This document shows positions 23,801-38,800 of a DNA stretch of 59,979 nucleotides, one piece after another. The position numbers and the translations under genes are program-made. The notes under the pieces were generated by a model. The model was not told the DNA's origin and searched no databases. It worked only from the letters and a program-made list of their open reading frames with translations. Every line of letters begins with the position of its first letter. Position 1 is the stretch's first letter. The stretch comes from Lingula anatina (lineage: Eukaryota > Brachiopoda > Lingulata > Lingulida > Lingulidae): assembly GCF_001039355.2 (NCBI RefSeq), contig NW_019775852.1, positions 99,962 to 159,940 of the forward strand, read 5' to 3'.

Positions 23801-26800
23801 TTTTTACTTTCATGTCAAGCAAATTTATTATTATATGGCAACAGATTAATTTGCAATAAATTTATTTTAAAGACTTATTAATATATGTTCAAAACAAACA
23901 TGCACTTAGTTTAGTTCAGAATCTGGTAGGATTTCATTCTAGCATTCGATAACAAAAGCAATTTCAGTATATAAGTGTCTTAAGTGTTTAAGCAAAATAT
24001 AGTGCAATCATATCTGCTCCACCTTGCTGAGGAGTTCTGTCCATGTTAGCAACCTGGCAGTGGAAGGCATACAACAGGTTCAACCTGGCCTTGTAATCTC
24101 CAAGAATGCCTGATTCCAGGAACTGCTGCAGTGACTTTTGAAACTCACATCCATCTTCTGTGCTTTGTTTCTAAAAATATTACAAATATAATCATTTTTC
24201 ATAAAATGTGCTCAATGTGTCAACCCCTATTTAATATGAAAATTTCTGCATCTGAGAAATAAAAAAATGTTAAATAGAGGCCTGTATTCTAGAAATCATA
24301 TATGATATAAAAATAATAAACTGTTTTATAAAAAAGAAAAGGAAAAAGAGCAATCAAGCTAGAGCAATTACACTACCTCTTCATCAGGACTCAGGAAGGC
24401 TTCAATAAGCTGGTAAATGTGAAACCACCATCTTGATGTCTTCTCCTCTACTTTCCACATCACTGTATGCAGGCAAGAACTCCAACATCTAAAACAAGAT
24501 AAAAAAAACTACTGAAAGTTTTAAACTATTAAAACAAGTAAAGAAATTAACAGAGATCTGAAAAAATCTTAAACATGTAATCAAATACTTGATAAAATTT
24601 CTATTTCATTAAAAGAAACAACAGAAAACAATCTAAATTTTACTTCAACTCCAGTTTCCTCCATTGTATGACAAGAGCTGTGACCTCTTCAATATGGCTT
24701 ATCAGCGAAACATGGCGGGCTGCATTGGACTCCCACTCCTAAAAACAGAGACAAATATTAATACACCAGTTACTGGGAGAGAATACTGTGTCATCTATTC
24801 AGATCTCACAATAGAAATGGAACAATTATGCTGAACTGGTCCCCCTTTCCACCTACAAAAACACTTCCACTTGCCTGTGCTTTCTGCACCAAAACTTCCA
24901 GTCCAGTTACAAACTTCATCAGAGCACTGGTGACAGGGAAGGACAGTAGGCGGTCTATGACCAGCAGGATCTGAAAAAGTACAGTCACACCCGTAGTGTC
25001 CAGTAGCAGTGTATCTTAATAACCTGCCTCTTAATTGTCTACCTAATAAGGTACAATAGGTTAAAACGTGTAACTTTGTATCAACTAGAAAAAATGACAA
25101 TGTCATCAAGTACTATGAAAGATCTGGACAGGTAGCAAGAACCAGAACCATTCACAAGGAGAAGCTTTAATACTTTTGGGCTTGACTGAGACAAAAAATA
25201 CCTGTTTCAGTGTTGGATGGTCAGGCCAGTCCTTCAGCAGTGCTTTAACTCCAGCAGTAAACCTCTCTAGTACAGGCCTGCACTGGATAACCTCTGGGAC
25301 ATTAGAGTCGTGATAGATATCATACGGTTTGTCAGCCCTGCTCAATAGTGGGTCTGCTTCCTGTAAGAACGATGAAATCTTGTAGAAAAACTTCTAAAAG
25401 TATGTTCAGTAATATACATCGAGCTTCTGTTTGGTACATGAAGATCTAATACAATTCGGGACGAAAAAGCAAGTGCTTACCATGACAGAATCACCCTTAA
25501 TTGTGGTTTGAAGATGACCACTGGCAAGTAAATGTGCTCCAATGAGATTCTGGTCAATACTGCCATCTGAAAATGAGTCAGATGCATTGTAAAATTCTAA
25601 AACTTCTTTTTTAGTGAACAAAATCATATACAAGTTACATTTATGTCATCAATTATCTTGTACTGTTTCCAAAACAAAATAGCATAAAATAAAACTTCCT
25701 CTTTCAAGATACTAAAGATAATGTCTTTATAAAATGCACAAAAACATAAACAAGTAGACCACTCACCCAAGGCTTTGCTGCTACTACAACACAGATCCTT
25801 AGCTGCTCTATAACCAGGCAACATGGCATCCACATAATTCACACTTTTCCTAGCATCTTTACGACGGTCAGGTAACCAGTCAGTAGTGGTGAGAGTGGAG
25901 AACAAATAACTATGTAGTCTGCAGATTTCAGCCATTTCCTGCTCAGTGAGAGTTGTGTCAGTCACACCTGTGCTGTCAGCTTCATCAGATGGCTGCTGGG
26001 ATGTTTCCGGCTCCAGTTTACTTTCCAGGGTGAACCCAATACTGACGTCTTCAAAATCCTAAAATATGATTATGGTAAAAGTACAGCTTAGTGTGATTCA
26101 TGCTTCAATTTGCAAACATTTGGTTTTTAACTGTGACTGTAACACATATTCTATGATAAATATGAGATGCATTTATGAATTAGTGCATTGACGGTCAAAA
26201 GTACAGTAATTTAGAAACAATCCTAAAAATATGATATAAATCAACATAAAACACACCTGCAAACTGAACTCTTCATTATGATACTTACCTTATCAAACTG
26301 AGGGAATGACTGCTTAAAGTCCAGTTCTTCTCTTTCTTCCTCTGTCAGTTCATCACCATGAGATGTGGGCTTATACCTGTAAAGACTTGCTTCTTCCAGT
26401 TCCTTCTGTTTCTTTCTCTCTTCCGCTTCTCTCCATGATGTTACAAAATGATGGAGAACCTTGGACAGTGTGTACAGTACTTTGCTGTCCAACTGTCCAG
26501 ACACCAGGGCATAGTTTTGAAGATGTAGCAAACAGCACTTCAGTAAGCTGATTAGAATAATAAAACAAACATTGGCTTGTACAGATGTAATTTAACATAT
26601 TCAAGAAAGAATGCAACTTTCATTTCTTCATTATGACCTTAGGTATATTCTCATCACGTCTTGTAACCCATAATGTGAAGAAAATTGTAGTTTGATTTGC
26701 AATAATTTTGATACATTCTAATCAAAGAATAAATGTCACAAGCTGGATTTAATCTAAAGATTTAACAATTCAACATACAACCATGTCTTCAACTTACTTA

Positions 26801-29800
26801 GCCTGGAGACTAAGATTAGAAGCAGATTTATCATCAGTTGACCTATTTGACAGTGTCTGTACTACAGCCATGTTTATGTCTTTCAGGAGATGCTGGGCCA
26901 CATGGAGTGAACTTGGAAAGTGTTCAGTGATGAATGGGAATCTACAGAGGCTTAGAATAAGATTTTCTAAGTACGGTGTCTGGAAGAAGACATGAAAATG
27001 TATGTAACAATTTAGCTACAACAGACAAATACTTAACAATCTGTATCAGTACACCAATGGTATTATGTTAATACAAATTGAAGTTTTCCAAATCACACAC
27101 CCACACACAAACACACATTCTTTATTCTCTTGAAATATCATACAGACTAATACTTTTAAGTACAATCTCCTACATTTGAAAAAATATGCATGTATATATC
27201 TATAACCTTACCCTCCAGTCCAGTTTTGGGAGCAATGTCAGTCTATTCTCTTTCATGTCAACCATGTCACACATCCTCCTCAGGCCACATACCACCTGGA
27301 ATTAACAAATTGTATCCTAAATTTTAATAGCCCAAATATTAAATTTTAGAGAAACATTAAGTGATATGATTAGTCTAAATTCATTATTTCATACAAGTTA
27401 TTGCACACAGACAAGTTATAAGATGACATTTGAGGTCAGAGTACAAGATCGTTCATAATTTTTTTTATTGATCACCTGAGCTACTCCCGCTAGGAAGGGT
27501 CCCAGTAGGTCCCTGTACAATGGATACTGCTCCTCCATCCTATGCACAAAGTGCCAGGCAGTGGCTTGCCAAGCTCCCACTTCCCTCAGACATCTTTTCA
27601 TTTCTTGCAGTTCCTTGTCGGAAGACTGTGTGCTGCTCCAGCAGACCTGAAGCTTGTTCAACATGGAGGTGACCTTCTCTACTGAGCAGACACTTTGTAG
27701 AAATTGCCTGACATCTTGGAGCAGGACTGGGAACTAACATACAATAACATAAACATATATGCAGAGCAACCATCAAATCAAGTGTAACTACAATCTTTCT
27801 CTCGTTTTCCTAAAATGAACAACACGAAACTTGTCACTCTGAAGACTTGTGATCTATGTTCCTTATTCTTGAAAGCAATGGCAAAAAATATTATGCTGAT
27901 TCATGCCCTGTAATAGCTTCTAATCAAGAGGAAATGAGAAAATAATATCTTAAAACATACCTGTGAAGGAGTAGGTCTTGTGGCAATCCTCTCTCTTAAT
28001 TTATCTGCCTTGTTCCTCAGTAAGTCTCCTCTCTCAGCCAGATATCTTAACCTGGGATGTTGGTGTGCTACTGATTTCACATCCCATGATAAGCCGGTCT
28101 GCAGTTCATGGTTCCACTTTCTCACCCTCACCTCAGCGCCAATTTCATCAAGCTACAAGGAATGAAATACAATTTGTACATGGCTGGCTGCTATCTAGTT
28201 TGTTTCTAGATATAACATTTTTCACTAATTAAAAATAATAATACATTGGTAAAATGCAGTAATGTTATCTTTTGTCCAAGTAAATAGCATCAAACTACTT
28301 TTTCATTCTTGCTGCTAGATGCAAATTTTCAATTATGATAACATTATAATGTATTCATTTATGTATCATTGAAAACTCACCTCTTCTCCTATGTACCGTA
28401 ACTTAATGGCTTGCTTTTCTATGGGATCTACAGGTCCCTGGGGAGCCAATAGAAAAACTTGTAACAAGCCAACATAAGCCAGAGTACAAGAACAGGAAAA
28501 CTCTTCATCTGAGTCCATGAATTGTGTGACAGCAGTATAAACGGCATTGCCACAATCCTGCATAAGATATGATTCTTTGGCATGGACACGTCTCTCCTTC
28601 TCTACAACAAATCTTTTGGTAAGATCTTCCACCAACTTCAAGACTGAGTCTGGCAAAACTTGTTGTGCATTCAGGTCCTTGATTACAGACAATGCTGCTT
28701 CCTTGTTTATTTCTTTGATGTCATCCTTGAAAACTTCAAAAATGGCATCTTCAAGATAACTGTGGTGATCACCAGATGACAGAGAAGTCAGACACTTTAG
28801 AATCATCTTCAGTGATGAGGTCAAACACTTGTTATCAAGACAACTGGAAAATGAAAAGAAAAATATTAGTATCTCTTTCAGAACAAAACTGGTTTTGTAA
28901 ATATAGGCTAAGAAGTATAGAATCAAAATGGCAAATAAGTTAACTATGAAGATTGCTTATTCATTACTAATGCTACTCAAAACATTTCTCTATGGAAACT
29001 AAATTATCAGTAATAAATTATGCCACGAGGCTATCCAATCTCTATGACACAGAAAAGTTCTTAGCAAGAGGGGGCTAGGTAGCTTTTTTTAAAGGGCAAA
29101 CACAATAATAACTTTGTGAAATCTAAGACAGTTACGACATAATTTATCAACAGTATAAATGCTTATGTCATGAGATATCTAATCCAATGTACCCTCTGTC
29201 CCAGTCCTCTGTGGCTACATTTGCTGCATGTACCCACAGCTGTCTGGAAAGTAACCTCAGTTGGGCCACTTTCTCCTGAGACTGCCCAGCAGTGGCAGGA
29301 ATCAATATGGCCGACATCTCGGTTCCACTGGCCCCTGAATGGCCCAGGTCATCCCCTAACACCAGTCTGAAGACAGAGAGGCTCAATGATGGAACACATG
29401 AGCTTCCGTGGACCTGAAAGATATTTTTAAAACATACCCTTAATAGTGAGATAAGGGCTTTGAGAAATTTAGATTTTAATATAGTCTAATAATTAAAAGA
29501 TGATTTTGCTGGTCTGTCTTTTAATTATTGACAAATTCAGAAAGACCATGCATGATTTAACTAGTGAAATACTGAATCTATATTCAAGCATGGAGACCAC
29601 AGAATGGGATGTTTATCCCCAGTTTTTGAGACCTGAAACAACTTAGTTTCCACCCTTCCTGGAAAGGATACTAGTCTATTGAAGCCACTTCTCAACACAC
29701 TATGCTAATTTGAACCCACTTGCTAATCTGGGCAAAGAGAGACACACATAGGAATTATGCATAACAGCAACCATAGAACACAACAAAGATTGGTAAAAAA

Positions 29801-32800
29801 CACAATAAAAAGATGCAATAAAAGGCATGACAAATAGAAAAAGCAATCATTAAATTCAACTAGATTTGTTCAAAGCTTTTCAATCTGAGATAATGAAGGT
29901 ATGGAGCTTATAGTTCAATGACTGGCCTAACAATAACAAATTGTAAGTCCAGCTGCAATTTAAAGGTGTGAATCAAAATCAAGGAGGTTAAATCCTGCTC
30001 TGAGGAAAACTATTTAGTGAAAGATTTTACACATTGGGTCTTGTGAACACTGCTATTGCTGGGTATCTGTTCCAAGAGATTTCCAGCATTTGACAAACTC
30101 TTGGAAATGACTAACAACCTGGTTTTAGTTTCTGTAGATATGCAAATTCATTGCCAACTTTTCTTTATTCACTCACAGATATGGAAATTGGACAACAGCA
30201 ATCACAAAATGAGGAAATGTGGGTGAACCATGCCCTGACCATTTCTTCAGTTCCTTTAATTTGGTAATGTTTTGATTCGATGAAAATAACCCTGTCAAAT
30301 CTTATATGCTCTTACAACTGAGTCACAAAAGATGTAGGTGGAAGAATTAAGGGTATAGATGAAGAGAGAACAAGTAGGGGCCTTTTGTCATTATCATTTA
30401 GACAAAAGGAGGTGTTTCTGAAGGAGACATGGTAGTTGTAATTTGCTACAAAGAAGCAGAGGAATGAGCTGATTAATTACAGAAACACTTGTTTCAGAAA
30501 ATTGGGATACTCACCACCTGTCTAATTTCTGTCTCTTCAATATCAGCTCCAGCCCCTGACATCTGTATCAACCTCTGTACCATGTGATCAAAACTGGTCA
30601 TCTTTTGCTTCATCAACTGCAGACACATTTGACTTCTTAATTCCAAGAACAAGTCATCCTGAAAAATTAATGATATGCCCAAAACATTAAACCAAAATAC
30701 TGGCCCTTATTCATGACTCAGCAACAGTGAAAAGAAACCTCCAAAGATAAACATTTTTCAGATGGTTAACTTAAATGCACTACCATTTTATTACCTTTTG
30801 GCCTTCACGTAGAAACAGGGCATATGGTGCAATATGGTTGGCTTCCGCTGGTAAAAATGTCAGGCAATATTCTATGAAGGTTTGTATTTCTCCTTTGTTC
30901 CCTCCAGTGGTCAAATTTAACAATATCTTCTGCTCCTGTAGGAGTTCAAAATACAAACACACTGGCCACATTGCTATCTTGGTGAGAAGACTGTCAGCTT
31001 TGAATGCCAATGGTTCCAGCGGTGTGTCCAATTCCATAGAGCTGGAGTGTGGAGTATATAAACTGTGCTTTGTCAATTCCACTTCCAGCTCTGCAATGGC
31101 TTTATTGAAAGTTTCTGAAAGAGAAATTGATGACTTTTGAGTATGTTTAATGTCTTAAAGCTGTTAATTTTTTCCTGACCACTCATCTTTGCATTACCCT
31201 ATCCACGGCAAAAATTGACAAAAAAAGAAAACACTTCCCACACAATAAAATAAATCACCAGTCTTCACAAATACTTCAACTATTATTTCAGAACAATCAA
31301 TTCATCAATTCCTTGCATAAATCTCATTGCCAAGCAGATACCTAAATAGATAATAATATTTATTCATTCGTGTCAGTAATTCCATAGCTTTGGTGCACAT
31401 ATTTTGAATGCTCGATAACCATAAAATTTGTAAACTTTAGTCTTAAAACAGAATGTTCTAAAAGTAAATGATTGAAAGTGGAACTTACCCAAATCAGCAT
31501 CCTCGGATTGGCAATAAAGATCAGACATCAGCTGCACCAACTTATGCCTCACAGGTTCTCCATACTGGCACAGATAACAGGCAATCCTCTTCTCTTTTTC
31601 TCCAACATCTCCAAGTTGCACTCCTGTGTTTAAACTGAGTGCTCTGCTTATGGCCTCCACAGACAACACAGCCCTTGCTGCTTCTTCAGATTTAAAAGGT
31701 CTAGGGCAGCCAAAGACCTTACTGATCTTCTGCTGGACTTTGCTGGCCTGGTTGTCCATGCTTAGGATGTCATCTAGCCTTCCTGTCACAGCCTTTAATT
31801 CTGCTGGAATACTGAAAAACCAAAATACAGCCAACTTGTTGAAATTGAGAATGCTGCTTTGTACAAATTATACAATCATATTCTTGTGATACATCTACCA
31901 AAATTAGTCAATTCTGAAGGAAGAAAGTCATTACTGTTTTTTTGTGTGTTTGTTTTGTTTTGAAAATCAGTCTAACTCACTTATATGTAAAATGGTTTAA
32001 AGTATACTTACTTGTTTTGTCCAAACAACTGAAACAGTGTTTTCTCACATAGCCATCCCCAATGTAACGACAGCTGAGCCAACATGGTATCCATCTTCTT
32101 GTAACTCATTTTGCAAGCTTGGATGAAACGTGAGTGCCACAACAATGAAACCCAAACCTAAAATCAAAAATTCTTAATAGAGACCAAAAGGTTTTAGCAA
32201 CATATCATTGTATTAACACATTTATCAGGAAAATTCATAAGGTTGAAGTGTCAGTCTAAGATATTTACCTTTTGGAAGTGGTCATCAGTCAATTGTGTCA
32301 GAGAAGCAATCAGCTGCTTCAACATCTCATCTAACACATTCAGGAATGGTGCTAAATGTAATAGCACAGGGTGGGGGACAGAGTTAGCATCTTGCCTTCC
32401 TAGAATGAACATGGTTTTTAATCAATGAATTGATCAATCTAATCATCATCAAACATACAATATGCACTTTTCTTCATTCAAGGAAAGGCTCACTTAAGTA
32501 ATCTGTACATCATACTAAATTTGACAACTTTTAAATTTTTTCTTAAATTCATTTCAATCCTCTAATTAAGAAAAAAAGGGAAATCTAAAAACGGTCTATG
32601 TGTGATCTAGCATTCATACCAACATTTAATAATCTTTAATATGTCCTGAAGNNNNNNNNNNNNNNNNNNNNNNNNNNNNNNNNNNNNNNNNNNNNNNNNN
32701 NNNNNNNNNNNNNNNNNNNNNNNNNNNNNNNNNNNNNNNNNNNNNNNNNNNNNNNNNNNNNNNNNNNNNNNNNNNNNNNNNNNNNNNNNNNNNNNNNNNN

Positions 32801-35800
32801 NNNNNNNNNNNNNNNNNNNNNNNNNNNNNNNNNNNNNNNNNNNNNNNNNNNNNNNNNNNNNNNNNNNNNNNNNNNNNNNNNNNNNNNNNNNNNNNNNNNN
32901 NNNNNNNNNNNNNNNNNNNNNNNNNNNNNNNNNNNNNNNNNNNNNNNNNNNNNNNNNNNNNNNNNNNNNNNNNNNNNNNNNNNNNNNNNNNNNNNNNNNN
33001 NNNNNNNNNNNNNNNNNNNNNNNNNNNNNNNNNNNNNNNNNNNNNNNNNNNNNNNNNNNNNNNNNNNNNNNNNNNNNNNNNNNNNNNNNNNNNNNNNNNN
33101 NNNNNNNNNNNNNNNNNNNNNNNNNNNNNNNNNNNNNNNNCTCCTGTGTTTAAACTGAGTGCTCTGCTTATGGCCTCCACAGACAACACAGCCCTTGCTG
33201 CTTCTTCAGATTTAAAAGGTCTAGGGCAGCCAAAGACCTTACTGATCTTCTGCTGGACTTTGCTGGCCTGGTTGTCCATGCTTAGGATGTCATCTAGCCT
33301 TCCTGTCACAGCCTTTAATTCTGCTGGAATACTGAAAAACCAAAATACAGCCAACTTGTTGAAATTGAGAATGCTGATTTGTACAAATTATACAATCATA
33401 TTCTTGTGATACATCTACCAAAATTAGTCAATTCTGAAGGAAGAAAGTCATTACTGTTTTTTTGTGTGTTTGTTTTGTTTTGAAAATCAGTCTAACTCAC
33501 TTATATGTAAAATGGTTTAAAGTATACTTACTTGTTTTGTCCAAACAACTGAAACAGTGTTTTCTCACATAGCCATCCCCAATGTAACGACAGCTGAGCC
33601 AACATGGTATCCATCTTCTTGTAACTCATTTTGCAAGCTTGGATGAAACGTGAGTGCCACAACAATGAAACCCAAACCTAAAATCAAAAATTCTTAATAG
33701 AGACCAAAAGGTTTTAGCAACATATCATTGTATTAACACATTTATCAGGAAAAATTCATAAGGTTGAAGTGTCAGTCTAAGATATTTACCTTTTGGAAGT
33801 GGTCATCAGTCAATTGTGTCAGAGAAGCAATCAGCTGCTTCAACATCTCATCTAACACATTCAGGAATGGTGCTAAATGTAATAGCACAGGGTGGGGGAC
33901 AGAGTTAGCATCTTGCCTTCCTAGAATGAACATGGTTTTTAATCAATGAATTGATCAATCTAATCATCATCAAACATACAATATGCACTTTTCTTCATTC
34001 AAGGAAAGGCTCACTTAAGTAATCTGTACATCATACTAAATTTGACAACTTTTAAATTTTTTCTTAAATTCATTTCAATCCTCTAATTAAGAAAAAAAGG
34101 GAAATCTAAAAACGGTCTATGTGTGATCTAGCATTCATACCAACATTTAATAATCTTTAATATGTCCTGAAGTCATGCATTGCCTGGATTAAAAGTGATA
34201 CCAAACACCATTAAGCAAAAATCAATCACACAAAAAAAATAGCGAAAGTAAGGCTTATGTGTATCTTTTTTCACATTGACTTCTGCAAAACAAAAATGAC
34301 ATTTACTTCTCTCATTTACTAATAAATGATTATTACTATTTCTGTAAATATTGGTCGAAATATATTCTCCAACCACAAAATGTGATCAACATGTAAACAC
34401 TTGATGAACTGGATTACTAAGGCCTGGGCAGCAAGGCTAATGCACATTCTTATTATCCCTTAAATACAGCCATTATTCAAACTATCGACTAGCAGATTTA
34501 TCTTACACAGACAGCCTGTGAAAATACAAACCTAAAGCAATTTACCAGGCGAGGCACTTAAGTTTTCTGAGATAATCTGTCCTAAAATCAACTGTTGGCT
34601 GTTTTACTTTGACCCCCATGAACGTATTACACAAAAGAGAACTGTTAGTGAGGCACTTATACTGTGTCTATTCTAATTGATATTTGCTTATCCTTTCCTG
34701 TAGTCAAACATGTGTACATTTCCAACTGAACAACAAAACTGTATTGTATTGTTATTCGCTTGTTTTCCTCAAAATTGATCAAGCAACAGTAATAAACAAT
34801 TAAAAGCTTCCTGCTTATTCAAAAAATGGCAAAAAATATAGTCTACATGGTACGTTCTATGAATAATTTGGTGACATAACAGTCCTTGTGTATTTCAATC
34901 ATAATGCCTTATCAATAGATGATAAGAAACAAGCCCAGCTAGGCCTAAGAATATATCATTCATAAAACTTGTTCAAACAGTATGCCTCATATTTTATTCA
35001 CTGCCTCCTGTAGGCTCTTGTTATTCATGTAAATCTGGTCCAAAATATTCACAGTTCTTTTATTTCCACATCATACACATTTAAGACCGAGTGCATCTTA
35101 ACTTAACACCATGTGTTTTCCACAGAGCCAACACCAGTCTAATTCAATTTCAATCCTTAAACAATCTCCACAGCATCTAATACAATAATAAGGAATTTGG
35201 AGTCCTATAAATTGAATATACTCAAGAATGAATTCAGTTACTGTCCTCATAATCATGATGAGCTGTCACACACAACTAATCAAAGTGCCTTATGATTGTC
35301 ATTAGTCATCATCTACACTTCATTTCCATTTATTAAAAGCCTATGGGCATTTTTTTTCTTAAACCTAAATAAAGTTTTGTGATTGATAGCCATGATTATA
35401 AGACTATGTTTAAAATGATGTTAGAAGTAAAAAAAAAAAAAATTTAAAAACTAGACCAAGCATAGTGGCTTACGTTGACCTGGAAAACACCACATGTACA
35501 GTCACTGTGTTTTGATTGAATGAATAAGGTGCAATTAACACCTGTGGGAGGCTTTTCATGAGATTCATTGTCTCCCCCCCCCCTCTCCCCCTCCCCGAAT
35601 TTTTCCGATCTGACTGTCAGTGCGATCAATATTACCAGTATTCAGTTATTTCCTTCTGATTTTTGATGCAAACTATTGGACAATATGCATCCCTGTCAAA
35701 ATTTACCCTCTGGGGACAGATAACACCAGGAGTAGCTAAAAGTACAGTTTCTTAAATTGGTGTCACTCCATTTGCACTAAACCTCAAGGGTTGATTGAGT

Positions 35801-38800
35801 AGGTTATCTCTTGGAATTGCATTTCACAGAAATTCATTCCCAAATGATAAAATGCCATATGGTAAAAAGTGTTTTTTCAGCAAGATACAATCTGACCAGT
35901 GTTGACTTCTATGCTTGTCTGTGATGTGCACATTGTTTAATGTATCTGATACGTGTCCATTGCATGTTGCACGTCTACAACTATATGAGGCCACCAATTA
36001 CTCTTTAGGTCTGTGCACTTAAACTGATACAGCAAATGCAGTCAAAATTAGCAAAAAATGTTTAGAACCTTTAGAAGTCTTAACTTCATGGACGATAATT
36101 TTTACATAGTTCTGATATACTCATTTGACAACTATTTATCCAATTGTAGAACACAAAGTAAAGTAAGTAATCTTTTAGTTTTCAATGCAACCACAGTATT
36201 TCTTTTATCACTGTAACCAAAAAAGCCCCACATACACTGGCCAGCTTCTTCACTTACACCAACAGAATGAAAGTCAACCTCAATTTTTCAATAGTACACT
36301 ATCACTTTAAATGATTACTGTATGGTAATTGATCTTTCCAGTAACTAACAGTCAAAAGTCTTAGAAATATCTCCAAGAATGTCCTCCAGTCTAATACAAA
36401 CTTCTGCTGCAATCAATATATCAATGGAGATTTATCTTTATGAATTAATCATAAAAGGTAATGTAGCAATCCCCAAAATTAAATTGGGGTAATTTTGCGT
36501 TAAGTGACAATTTGACACTGTCTAGAGCTGCTTGACGTACACTACTATATGTACAATCACTAACAGTCCCCCCAGGCCAAGTGTAGAAGTCAAATGAATA
36601 TAAATTTGAGCACTATGACTCTCAATCTTCTGGAGAAAATATCAATTTCTCTTAGCAGGTTGGAGCAAACCACCTTGCAGCAAAGAGTTGGCAGGGTCTT
36701 CTGGGCAAGAGGAATTTACCCAGAAAACCTTTACTACTGAAAGCCTCAGGAGTGAATTATGGAATATGGCATGAGACTCCCACCACTTGAGAGCCTCCTA
36801 TAGCTACTAATGACGTAGGATGTATTCCCCGTGCCGTCCAGATAAGACATATTGACCACTGTGGTACTTGGTTCAACACCACGGACAGGAATCTATGTCC
36901 GGTACAGGAAGCACCTGAACTAGTGAAATCCTGAAAATCTTGAGAGTTCCCCAACCCGGAATCTACACAATGTTGTAGGTAAGTGACACGGCTTTGAGTG
37001 TAATAGTCTGATAGAACTTTATTAAAGTTGTAGGCAAAAGGTTCTATGTTTTTAAGTCAAAACATTTTTAAACTCTGAAAATAAAGTGGAAATTCACCTT
37101 TTTGTTGTTGGTGACAGCAGCAACATTTTAAAAAACTATTTCTTCATCAAACAAACAGACCACTTGAAAATTTGCATCTTTCTCAGTTCTGTAAGGATTT
37201 GCATATTTGGACAATCATGTCTATATGCTTAAACATTCTACTGCGTACACTGATGAAAAGATACAAAATCATATCTGGAGCACAATACTGTATCTTTAGT
37301 ATAAGGTACCATTATTTAACTTCTAAATACCATAATAAACCAAAATTAAATGTCTAACTGATCAACTTAAATGTTGTTTTATATATCTTTTTCAATGGAT
37401 AGCCAGCCAAAACTTTATGGGCCGATTCTGGTTTCTTCTTACATAATATAATTTTATAGTAAATCCTAATCCCTTTAAACATTGAACACTTAAACAGTAA
37501 TCAATATATGTGCACACGTAAGACTGTGTTTTGCAAAATAATGAATATTTCATACATTTTGGAACAGTCAATTTTGCTGTGTAGCTAGTTTAACTTGTAA
37601 ATCACAAAGGTTATTGGTACTTTCAATTGCTTACAGTTTAATGTACATTCCAAATTATCTTCTGATAATTAACCTTTTACTCCTAGGAATACCCTGTCTC
37701 TGTTGGACAAGTCAAACAAATAAGACTGGGTATTTTACCTCTTTTCCTTTCCTTTTCTTTTACTTCAATCCACAACCATAAGTCATTTTATGTTAACAAA
37801 ATAAGCTTTCTTTCATACTCATTTTGTTATTGATTTTTTTATTATTATTGAATAGTTATATTTCACTGGTTGCTTTATTCATTCCATACTTTTTGTGGCA
37901 AACATGGTTACATCCTATCCTTAATCTGTGTGATACCCCAATCCTATTGCTACATACTTCCTAGTGTCATCACATTATCATTCTAATTCCTCAAGATGTG
38001 AGAATTCCCATTATGCTGCATTTGTGATAAACAATCCCCTAGAGTTTATCTTTTGACCTTTCTTAAAATAATTCTACTCCTTATAAAATATGTTAAGAAT
38101 TGAAATTAGTTTCATCTTTAAGGGCAATAAACACCATTAGCTACTTCAAAAATAATTTAGAATGCAATCTAAAATTCATTCATTTTGTGCTTAAAAATAG
38201 TACTGTAATGCAAAAACCAAAAACAGTGGTTTACTTAAAAACTTTGGAATATACTAAATACCTAAATCTCTACTATATAAATATTCTACTTTAACTGTGA
38301 AGAATCTATCCTCATTCAAACAAGCAAATGTAAACCTCATAAAAAATCAATAATTGTACTGATAATTTTTTTTACATAACAGAAGCACAAATCATGCTAT
38401 ATGAATTCCCTTTGGTATTTATGTAGTTTGTATAACACATTTATCTCATACATATTCCTACAACTACATAGCTTGCCAATCCTACAAATTACCATAATGA
38501 TTTTAGAAACATTAAACTTATTCAGTAAAGCTTGATTACCACATTAAAGTCATTGATTAATGTGCAATGTGAACTGGCCCAGGAGATATTTCTCTCAGAA
38601 CAATGACCCTGTCAGAGCAGTAGATTCCCCTTTTTTTACAATACTTACCATTTTTTAAATACTGGTCATTTACAATAAGTTAAGGGGAAAATTTGGAAAG
38701 AAAAACTTCCTTACCATTAAATACAGCTAGAGATATCTGGAGTGGGCAGACTGCTTTCTGTGATGGAACCCTTGTGACATCGTCATAATCCAGAACCTGC

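Larger units (their letters stand above)
23403..32651. repeat. Alternative haplotype contig inserted in the scaffold
   Basis: The left part (to about 31860) repeats 14895-23401, and the right part (31621-32651) repeats 33141-34172. It is bounded by a single N at 23402 and by 489 Ns at 32652-33140. Both ends of the piece are therefore assembly joins and everything inside exists elsewhere in the window. Confidence 0.85.
33921..38714 (-). other. MDN1 intron of 4.8 kb
   Basis: Joins exon 38715-38830 (ending AATG) to 33790-33920 (starting GA). It is AT-rich with no protein-coding exon seen on either strand. It contains a C/T tract at 35571-35596 and a more GC-rich, exon-like block at 36659-36978. 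Confidence 0.7.

Noticed and set aside
14895-31860. A real tandem duplication giving midasin a doubled linker
   Set aside because: One copy is cut mid-exon at an N, the other ends beside the same N, and the outer contigs overlap each other without the second copy.
36757-36954. Minus-strand open frame of 65 codons as an MDN1 exon
   Set aside because: Exons 38715-38830 and 33790-33920 join in phase without it, and the peptide resembles no midasin segment.
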